A DNA stretch of 64,000 nt from Adiantum capillus-veneris (Eukaryota; Streptophyta; Polypodiopsida; Polypodiales; Pteridaceae). The stretch covers positions 115,356,049-115,420,048 of the forward strand of contig CM043953.1 in NCBI GenBank assembly GCA_014529385.2. Reading direction: 5' to 3'. Both the position numbers and the translations under genes were made by a program. Below are positions 55,877-64,000 of the stretch, one piece after another; position 1 is the first letter of the stretch, and the number at the start of each line of letters is the position of its first letter. Under the pieces are notes generated by a model. It saw only the letters and a list, made by a program, of their open reading frames with translations, had not been told where the DNA came from and ran no database searches.

Positions 55877-57166
55877 GAAAGTGTTTTGAAAGGTGCAGGT
55901 TGTTTAGGATGTCACTTAACCCTCAGAAGTGTGCGATTGCAGTACAGAAGGGAAAGTTGCTGGGACATATTATCTCTCAAGAAGGAATGTCGATTGATGG
56001 GGATAAGATCAGTGCAATCGAGAAGGCAGTGGCTCTGGATAATTTGAAGGCAGTAATGCGGTTTGGTGGATAGATTAAATGGCATGGTAGGTATTTGAGG
56101 TATCTGGCAGATGTCAGTGCACCACTTAGTCATTTGACTAAGAAGGAGGTGGAATTTGTTTGGGGTGATGCACAGGAAAAGTCTTTCTAGATTATAAAAA
56201 AGATGTTGGTGGTTTCACCTATACTCCAACCACCAAATTGGGAACTACCCTTTCATGTTTATGTGGATGCTTCCGACATGGCAATTGGAGCTGTTTTAAT
56301 GTAGGAGAAGATCAAGGGATGATTCAGACCAGTTTATTATGCAAGTAGAATGTTGAGAGCATCGGAGAGGAATTATACTGTTACGGAAATGGAAGCTCTT
56401 GGAATGATTTTTGCTATGGAAAAATTTTGACATTATTTGTTAGGGAATAAAGTGGTTTTCCATGTGGATCATCAGGCTTTATTGTTTTTGGTAAAGAAGA
56501 AAAAATTGGAGGGCCGATTAGCAAGGTGGATGCTCATGTTGCAAGAATTTGATTATACAATTGTTCATACTCCAGGTAGTGAGCATGCAAAAGCGGATTA
56601 TCTCAGCAGACTGGAACATACGGAGGAATTTACCGGTGTATCGGATAAATTGCCAGATGCGGATTTATTCTGAGTGGAAGGTCACTTTTTTGATAATTGG
56701 TATGATAAGATGGTTCAGTTTTTGGTGGATGGAGTATTGCCTTCAACAATGTCTCCGGATCAAAGGAAGAAGTTTGCTTTAAGGAGTAGACCATTTCTCA
56801 TTATAGCTAGAGCATTGTATAGAAGAGGAGCAGATCAGATTATCCGACATTGTGTTCCAGATGAAGAGCAGAAAGCAGTGTTGCAGGAGGCACATTGGGG
56901 ATCAGTTGGAGGACATTTTTCAGGGGAAATTATAGGTCGGAAAATTTTACAAGCTGGACTTTGGTGGCCTTTACTATTGGGCAACCTACACAAGGGGATA
57001 GGATGCAAGATCATTCTGTCTTGCCATTGGAACCTTTTCAGAAATGGGGATTGGATTTTGTAGGCCCAATCAAACCTCGTGCTCACAAAACAGGTTCTAG
57101 GTACATTTTAGTTGCAACGGATTATGCTACCAAATGGGTGGAAGCAGTGGCATTGAGAGATAATAA
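55873..57166 (+). pseudogene. Ty3 RNase H and integrase N-terminal part
   Basis: After the thumb (SLNPQKCAIAVQKGKLLGHI), RNase H sequence follows: HVYVDASDMAIGAVLM, then YTVTEMEALGMIFAMEKF, then VVFHVDHQALLFLVKKKKLE. Then HAKADYLSRLE, the zinc-finger start ([13 protein letters not shown]), and [20 protein letters not shown] with the first integrase Asp. [20 protein letters not shown] ends at the copia insertion. Several TAG/TGA stops and a frameshift at about 56990 occur. Confidence 0.8.
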
Positions 57167-57358
57167 TGTTGGGGTATAAAGCCCAATGTGGTCGCCCAGG
57201 TAAGTGGGCGGGCCTCCAGGTATGTACACATATTCTTTTGTAAAAACCTAATAAGAACTCACTATGCTCTACACATTACAGTAGAGCGAGTTCACCATAT
57301 TGTCGTGCTCTTCTTCTCGCACTCTCTCTCGCGTCGCACTTCCGCTCGTACTCCTTCA
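57167..57358 (+). repeat. Copia 5' LTR
   Basis: Short LTR TGTTGGGGTATAAAGCCC..ACTCCTTCA. Direct partner at 63611-63802. It shares its TGTTGGGG start with the LTR of the non-autonomous element at 47721-51497, which suggests related families. Confidence 0.95.
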
Positions 57359-57360
57359 AC

Positions 57361-57372
57361 TGGTATCAGAGC
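57361..57372 (+). other. Copia primer-binding site
   Basis: TGGTATCAGAGC, two nucleotides after the LTR; initiator tRNA-Met type. The leader 57373-58403 (about 1 kb) contains no recognised gene. Confidence 0.95.
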
Positions 57373-58403
57373 TCAGATCGAGGCTCAGGGTAGCACTGCA
57401 GGAGGCTAGAGTCACCAGCTCTGATTGGAGTGAAATTTGACACGCGAATTTCATTCTGAGGTCATCTTGGCCACCGTTCGGCTTCGACAAAGGTCTGCGC
57501 AGGCCATTTTCGACTACGTGGTCTTGACGGGTGCAGATCCGACTCTACAAATTTGGGGTTTTCGGCCTACGACTGTAGGTGCTGAGGATATCGACACTCC
57601 TAGAGTGTTGATTTGTGGCTGTCTACACATCGAAGGACGGCTCACAGTTCTTGGAGGCGTGTCACATACGACATGGGCGCATCTACACACAGACTATAGG
57701 CGACATCCACTAGTTCATCAGGTAGCTTGTGTTTGCTGCTTGATATTCCAGATTTCATCCTGACATTGCAGGTAATTCCACATGGGATGTATTGTCAGAG
57801 ATGATGTATGTCTGTTGAGGGTTTGCTGGCTGTGAGTCACGCAGCAAACAACCGCCGCAACGGTTATAGCATACAGTGGGAAATTTGTGGATGTATGACT
57901 TTGTGGGAAGTCTATGTATTGTCAGATTTACTGCAGTCTTTGTTGAGGGTCGAGTGAGGTTTTATTGAGTTGGGGGATTCTCGAATGTTGAGATCCTTTC
58001 GGTGATACAGGTCTTGGAGCGATCCCTCGAGCACCCTTAGATAGGCAGCTAGGATGTATTGACTGTGAGTTAGACAGTTGGGTTTGCATCTTTGCTTTAC
58101 TGCCGTTGAGGCATTGTCGCAGTCTATGCTTACAGGACAGTGACAGGACAGTCAGAGACAGTACAGGTGCAGGACAGGTTTACCCACAGCTTACAATGTT
58201 AGAGAGACAGTGGTTTTTTGAGCTGTTTTTGGTCTGTTTTTAGTACACCAGAGCCATTTTACAAAGGAGACTCTGCCAAAATTTCTGCAGAATCTGAAGC
58301 TTTCTTGGTTCATTTGACAGGTTGATATTGGTTCAGAGGTCAGTTTACAGGGGAAACTCTGCCGAATTTTTCCCAGGAAAGTAAACCACTGTGAAGCGTA
58401 GCT

Positions 58404-61400
58404 ATGGCTGGATCACAAGACACTACTCTTTACAATATCAAGAAGCTAGATGGAACCAATTTCCCATTGTGGAAGAAGCAGATTTGGCACGTGTTGGTAC
58501 AAAAGAAGCAGATAAAACCTATAAAGCTCAAGGGGATAAAACCAGAAGATATGGACGAAGATGAATGGAGCGAAATGGATGAATTGACACTTTCTACCAT
58601 TATGCTGACTTTGGCAGAAAACGTTTACTTCAATGTAGCAGACGAGATGTCGGCTTATCAAGCATGGTTAAAGCCGAGTGATCTTTATGAGAAGCAGAGT
58701 GCAGCTTCACAGGTATACTGGCTTAAGAAGCTTGTTGACTTGAAGATGAAAGAAGGGACACCTATGTCCAATCATTTGAATGAATTCAACACAATCTACA
58801 ATCAGTTGTCAGCTCAAGGTGTCAAGTTTGATGAACCTGTTAGAGCTATGTTCCTGTTGATCACATTGCCGAAAAGTTGGGACACTTTTTGCACAGTTTT
58901 GAGTAATTCGGCACCTCCAGATGGTTTGAACATAGCAGGTGTAGAAGGAAGTCTGCTTACTGAAGAAACCAATAGAAAGACAATGGACAAAGGCAAAGGA
59001 GCAGCCTTAGTTGTCAGGGGATGGACCAAAGAAAAGTACAAAGGTGGAAAGAGGAATCAGTCTCGTAGCAAGTCCCGCAGTGCTAAAGGCAAGAGTGACA
59101 TAGAATGCTACCATTGTGGTAAGAAGGGTCACATGAAAAGAGACTGCAGAGAATGGAAAGCAGAAAAAGGCAAAGAGAAAGCTGAAGACCATGGTGAGAA
59201 GAACAAGTCCTCAGTGAAGATTCAAGAAATAAATGTGACAAACACTGTTGCAGAGGATGACAGTCTAGTGTCAGGAGACATCTACTTCTTGAAGAATACA
59301 ATGGACTCAGCTCTTCTTACAGTATCTGATGGAAATGCACTGAGTGACTGGATTATAGACTCAAGGGCATCACTACATGTGTCTCCAAACAAGGAGTGGT
59401 TTACCTCTTATGTGACCACTAAAGATCATGTTCGGCTAGGCAATGGGCAGACATGTGAGATCTTAGGTGTTGGAGATGTTCAATTGAAGTTTCAGAATGG
59501 CTCTTCTTTCATTCTGAAGAATGTGAGACATGTTCCCGCAATTACAAAGAGCTTGATCAGCATAGGTTTACTTGATGATGCTAGCTACGTCACCACTTTT
59601 GGATAGAACATGTGGAAGATATCCAAGGGTTCTATGATAGTAGCACATGGAGTAAAGTCTGGAGGACTTTACATGATTTATGTATCAAATGTCTCTAAAA
59701 ATGTAATCAATGTAACCAAGCAGCCGAACGTTTCTTTGTGGCATAGCCGGTTAGGACATATGTCCAAGAAGGGAATGGAAATCTTGTCTCGTTCTGGTTA
59801 TTTTCCTGGCTTATCATTTAATGATTTTGAATTCTGTGAACATTGTCTGTATGGTAAGAAAACACAGCAGCCACATAAGCATAGAAGCAGTAGAAGAGAT
59901 ACACAGTTGGCACTTTTTCATAGTGATTTGTGTGGACCTATGCCTAACCTATCTCTAGGGGGACCTTCTTACTTTATGACATTTATAGTTGATTACTCGA
60001 GGAAAGTATGGGTTTACTTTCTCAAGCACAAGGATGAAGCGTTTAGTGTTTTCAAAACGTTTGTGACACTTGTGGAGAATCAGAGTGGCAAGAAGCTTAA
60101 ATGCTTACGCACTGACAATGGTGGAGAGTATGTTTCAAAGGTCTTTCAGGACTTTTGTGAGTCAAAAGGTATAAAACATGAACTTACTGCTCCTTACAAT
60201 CCTCCTCAAAATGGTGTTGCTGAGAGGATGAATAGGACCATACAAGAGAAGGTCAGAAGTATGTTGTCTAATGCACAGCTGCCAAATGGGTTTTGTGCTG
60301 AAGCTGTATCAACAGCTGTTCATTTTGTAAATAGATCTCCTAGCAAGGTTTTGCAGAAGGATTTAGTGCCAGAGATGGTATGGTCAGGCAAAATGCCCTC
60401 ATACAAGCATCTCAGAGTCTTTGGTTGTGAGGCATATACTCACGTTCCAAAGGAATTTAGGAACAAACTTCAGCCAAAGAGTAGAAAGTGCATCTTTCTA
60501 GGCTATGGTAATTCTGGTGAGATGGGGTACAGACTTTGGGATCCCGAATCCAGAAAGGTTGTCCGCAGCAATGATGTTCACTTTAATGAATCCAAATATC
60601 ATTCTAAACCAGAGAGGGTTGAGGAGATTAGAAGAGTTGTCTTCCAAGAAGATGGACCTACACGTGCAAGACAAAATGTCACGATTCAAGAGGAGCCAGG
60701 ACAGGATAGAGTGGAACCACAGGTTGTGGCTGAGCCTGAGCCACCTATTGTGCGTAGATCTAGACGTGTCACGTGACCTCCTGATAGGTTTGTTCCATCT
60801 ATGAACTATGTCATGTTGACTGATTGCAATGAGCCTTCATGTTACAAGGAAGCAGTGCAAATGAAGGACTCCGGGAATTGGCAATTGGCCATGCAGTCAG
60901 AGATGACAACTCTGCATAAAAACAAGACATGGAAGCTAGTTAAATTACCACAGGGCAAAAAGGCTCTACCTTGTAAATGGGTTTACAGGTATAAGATCAC
61001 CGCTCATGATAGTCAGCCAAAGTACAAAGCAAGGCTTGTTGCCAAGGGCTTTAAGCAAGAACAAGGCATTGACTTTGATGAAGTCTTCTCTCCGGTGGTC
61101 AAGATGACTACATTGAGATGCTTTCTTACATTGGTTGCCATATTAGATTTGGTGTTGCACCAAATGGATGTCAAGACAGCGTTCTTGCATGGTGATTTAG
61201 ATGTGGAAATTTACATGCAGCAGCCAGAAGGTTTTGTTGAGAAAGGCAAGGAAGATTGGGTATGCCAGTTTTTAAAGAGTCTTTATGGCTTAAAACAATC
61301 ACCGAGGGCATGGTACCATAAATTCCACAAGTTTATGCTTTCTCAAGGCTACAAACGTAGTGAGTTCGATCACTGTCTATATACAAAGAAGGCTAAGGAT

Positions 61401-63521
61401 GGTAGTTGGCTGATCCTTATTTTGTATGTGGATGACATGTTGATTGCTGGCAAGCACTTGGAAGAAATTTCAGCTTTGAAGTCAAAGATGACAAAATCAT
61501 TTGACATGAAAGACATGGGTGAGGCAAGTCATATACTTGGTATGCGCATTGAGAGAGACAGATCAAAGAAGTTGATTTGGTTATCTCAAACAGAGTGTAT
61601 TGACAAGGTTTTGCAACGTTTCAATATGGAGAAGGGAAAGGCACTGAGTGTTCCATTGCCACCATATGTGAAACTTAGCAAACAAGATTGTCCTGTGTCC
61701 GAGGAAGAATAGGCTGAAATGGATACGATTCCATGTGCGTCTGTAGTGGGTAGTTTGATGTATGCAATGATTGCTACTCGCCCAGACATTGCATTTGCAG
61801 TGGGACTAGTAAGTCGATACATGTCAAACCCAGGCAAGAAACATTGGGAGGCAGTGAAAGGAATATTGAGATACCTGAAAGCTACAAAGAGAATGTGTAT
61901 ATGCTATGGGAGTCAGGAGCTAAGTGTAAAGGGTTTTACAGACTCAGATTGACTTAGACAACCGAAGGTCTACGTTGTCAGGAGTTTTTTTGAGCAAGGG
62001 ATTGCGCATATGTACATACACATGCATGGTGCATCGAATAAAGGATTACCCAATTTCCATAGCCAGGTGGTTACGTGGGGCCCACATGTGTACAGGTAGG
62101 ACAACATGTACATATTGGAGCGATTTTCACTATTATCAATACTAGTGTATTTTTTCTACAATAAGGAGGAGTTGGTAGCGCGTAAAACTTCTCGAGGAAG
62201 CTATCCGCGGATCGACGACGCGAGGTCAGCAGGTGCGTCAGATGGCATCTAGTGGCGTCAGGAGGGCGAACGAGGTCAATATTTGCACGCGGATGAGGAC
62301 GGATACAACGTGGGTGTTTTCTGGTGAGAGTTATGCAGAAAGGTCATCATTAGGACCACTTTTTGGGGCCACTTCACGTGGTGGCGAGATGCATTATTGG
62401 AAAAAAGCTGAGTGCCAGGTGTGCGAATGATGCAAAAAGGTGACAACTATGCACTGCGAGGTCAGTTTTTGGCCTGTTCGGGTCCGTTTGAGGTCATCTA
62501 AAAGGCCAAGGGTGCCTAACTAATAAATCTAAGTGTGGGAACTGAAAAAACAGAGAGAAGACCAAAAAAAACGTGGAGAAGAGAGGAGGAACAGCCGCAA
62601 CTGTGTTTTGGCCCATTTTGGAGCCTGTTTTGGCCGTAAACTGCTCATCCGAGGTCGGATTTGAGCACTTTGACATTGTAGACTGGGGTTTTGGGCCATT
62701 CCGGACGCGATGGCGCTGTCCATTTTGCCAAATTTCTCACTCTTTTTCTGCTTTTTTTCTGTGTAATCTTCTCCGGTGAGTGAAGCCTCTGCTTAACTTT
62801 GTGGTTGTATCTGGTGTATTTCCTCAATACTGTGTAAACTATTTGACCCATTGGTGTTGGGCTGAGCTTCATTGAGTTTAAACAACAGGAATTTTCCTCC
62901 TTTGAGCTGAATTGAGAGTGTGTGTGTGAGTGTGTATGTGTGAGTGTTGAGTGGGCAAGTGGGAAATCTCTCTCTTCTCACTCCGTCTGTGTGTTTCCTG
63001 TCTCGGCCAGGCTGGTTGTGAAGCCAAGTGATGCCCCATAATGTGTGTTTGTATCTTCCCAAGAGTGTGTGTCGGGTAGTTATAGAGGCGCTGTGTGTGT
63101 TTTCATCCCGCTCACAACGTCAGGGTATGTCTTTACATTGGTTGGTGGAGCAGTATCATGGTGTTCTAGATTACAAAATTGTGTTACTCAGTCTACTACA
63201 GAGGCTGAATATGTTGCAGCATCAGAGGCATGCAAAGAATCAATTTGGCTTAATCGACTAGTAACAGATTTGGGAATCAAAGAAGAGATGCCTGTGTTAT
63301 ATTGTGATAGTCAAAGTGCTATACAATTGGCTCACAATCCAGTTTATCACTCAAAGACAAAGCATGTGGATGTGAAGTATCATTTCATCAGGGAAATGCT
63401 CGAGGATAAGCAACTTCAGCTTGTCAAAGTTCACACCACAGAAAATCTTGCTGATCTACTTACAAAAGGACTTCCCTCAGAGAGCTTTGCGCATTTTCGC
63501 AAGCAGTTAGGTGTAGGGTAG
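58404..63521 (+). pseudogene. Copia gag-pol, one frame with point stops
   Basis: A single frame from 58404 is broken by TAG 59604, TGA 60774, TAG 61710 and TGA 61950. gag: MAGSQDTTLYNIKKLDGTNF, knuckle CYHCGKKGHMKRDC. The protease motif reads DSRA instead of DSGA (AGG at 59364-59366). Integrase: LWHSRLGHMSKKGMEIL, FHSDLCGPMP, LRTDNGGEYV, PPQNGVAERMNR (all three catalytic acids present). RT: HQMDVKTAFLHGDL, ILYVDDMLIAG (YVDD 61425-61436). RNase H is cut after RRSTLSG by an insertion and resumes at 63125 with YVFTLVGGAVSW, including TQSTTEAEYVAASEACKE, to 63521. Very little decay apart from these points. Confidence 0.9.
61983..63118. mobile_element. Unidentified 1136-bp insertion with 6-bp TSD
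   Basis: The flanks are GTCAGG at 61977-61982 and again at 63119-63124, and copia RNase H reads across them in frame (TLSG-YVFTL). The insert starts AGTTTTTTTGAGCAAGGG and ends CATCCCGCTCACAAC. The ends share only a weak inverted match (GAGC..GGGAT). It contains no recognisable protein domain. It is not an LTR element by its ends. Confidence 0.75.
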
Positions 63522-63610
63522 TACATCACTTCTCTACATCTCTTGTATATTAGCTTGTATAGTAGCTTCTATCACACTTAAAGTACCACATTGGACTTTA
63601 AGTGGGAGGT

Positions 63611-63802
63611 TGTTGGGGTATAAAGCCCAATGTGGTTGCCCAGGTAAGTGGGCGGGCCGCCAGGTATATACACATATTCTTTTGTAAAAACCTAATAAGA
63701 ACTCACTATGCTCTACACATTACAGTAGAGCGAGTTCACCATATCGTCGTGCTCTTTTTCTCGCACTCTCTCTCGCGTCGCACTTCCGCTCGTACTCCTT
63801 CA
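63611..63802 (+). repeat. Copia 3' LTR
   Basis: Partner of the LTR at 57167. It starts directly after polypurine tract AAGTGGGAGGT. Differences include GGTTGCCC for GGTCGCCC and GGGCCGCC for GGGCCTCC. Confidence 0.95.
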
Positions 63803-63807
63803 AATAA

Positions 63808-64000
63808 AGCAGCAAGTGTGGCACGGTTCTTGTATAAAAACATTATGACAAGATTCGGATGCCCTATTGAATTGGTATCAGACCAGGGGACACACTTTCT
63901 AAATTCTGTAATTGAGGAATTGACATCCAGGCATATGATTTTGCATAAGAAATCTACTCCATACCATCCGCAAGCGAATGGTCAGGCTTGAAGAAGATTG
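63808..64000 (+). pseudogene. Ty3 integrase, continuation
   Basis: KAASVARFLYKNIMTRFGCP, then IELVSDQGTHFLN with the second catalytic Asp, then YHPQANGQA. The frame hits TGA at 63989-63991, where the conserved Glu codon is expected. One extra T there would explain it (GCT-T-GAAGAA). Continues beyond the window. Confidence 0.85.

Larger units (their letters stand above)
57167..63802 (+). mobile_element. Ty1/copia element, 6636 bp, inside Ty3 integrase
   Basis: LTRs of 192 bp each (57167-57358, 63611-63802), TSD AATAA (57162-57166, 63803-63807), PBS 57361-57372 and polypurine tract AAGTGGGAGGT (63600-63610). Removing it with one TSD restores the Ty3 integrase frame as RDN-KAASVARF. I see about five differences between the LTRs, so it is older than the chromovirus. 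RNase H carries a further insertion. Confidence 0.95.
51850..64000 (+). mobile_element. Ty3/gypsy (Tat-like) element, interrupted, runs off the window
   Basis: It begins TGTTACCTTTAGG right after GAGAGCTAC of the copia fragment, so a 5-bp TSD GCTAC is predicted at its unseen right end. gag, protease, RT, RNase H and integrase are in the Ty3 order. The integrase is split by a copia at 57167-63802 and resumes at 63808. Its 5' LTR end was not identified: 51850-52229 shows no clear PBS. Confidence 0.8.

Overview
This window looks like nuclear DNA of a land plant with a large, transposon-swollen genome. I lean towards a fern or another seed-free plant, but only as inference. The evidence is spliceosomal introns with plant-like GT...AG sites, plant Ty1/copia and Ty3/gypsy families whose primer-binding sites match initiator tRNA-Met (TGGTATCAGAGC), MITE-like insertions, a LINE and long microsatellites. 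There are no operons, ribosome-binding sites, rRNA or tRNA genes. Almost all coding-looking sequence belongs to mobile elements or decayed genes.

Region 1 (1-9.5 kb): a two-exon gene (487-4292) of a DDE/RNase H-like family. Its intron is filled by a TTTGGTAC-type minisatellite, and three stop codons break an otherwise continuous second exon. Next come arrays built on the opposite-strand word GTACCAAA, with two decayed minus-strand genes among them: an FCP1/NIF-like phosphatase fragment and a spliced Cys/His-rich gene.

Region 2 (9.5-15.6 kb): an unrecognised gag-like gene (9561-12237). It is cut by two small DNA transposons whose target duplications (10 bp, and TA) restore the reading frame exactly. 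It is followed by a polypurine tract and an LTR-like segment. A small foldback, a decayed LINE (endonuclease plus reverse transcriptase, minus strand) and a G-run/GA/TG tract follow.

Region 3 (15.6-22.7 kb): AT-rich DNA, LTR fragments and two abutting, badly decayed Ty3 polyproteins.

Region 4 (22.8-27.3 kb) is the most unusual part. It is a compact block of higher GC with an intronless histone H3-like gene. That gene has a roughly 200-residue tail, begins with the H3 N-terminus ARTKQTA, and has one in-frame TGA. Two unrecognised minus-strand genes lie beside it, one clearly spliced. Between the convergent genes lies a nested inverted repeat holding two hairpins of about 165 bp.

Region 5 (28-64 kb) is a nest of LTR retrotransposons. 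A decayed copia (minus) holds a very young chromovirus (30132-38245, TSD AGCAC, almost identical 1584-bp LTRs) whose reverse transcriptase has lost its first half in frame. A 1.55-kb tandem duplication and a second copia (plus) follow; that copia's RNase H is interrupted by a 3.8-kb non-autonomous copia derivative. A related copia fragment is then interrupted by a Tat-like Ty3 element (51850 onward). The Ty3 integrase is split by a third copia (57167-63802, TSD AATAA), whose RNase H is in turn split by an unidentified 1136-bp insertion (TSD GTCAGG). The Ty3 integrase resumes at 63803 and runs off the window.

All coordinates and translations come from reading the sequence. No database search was possible, so family names rest on motif recognition.
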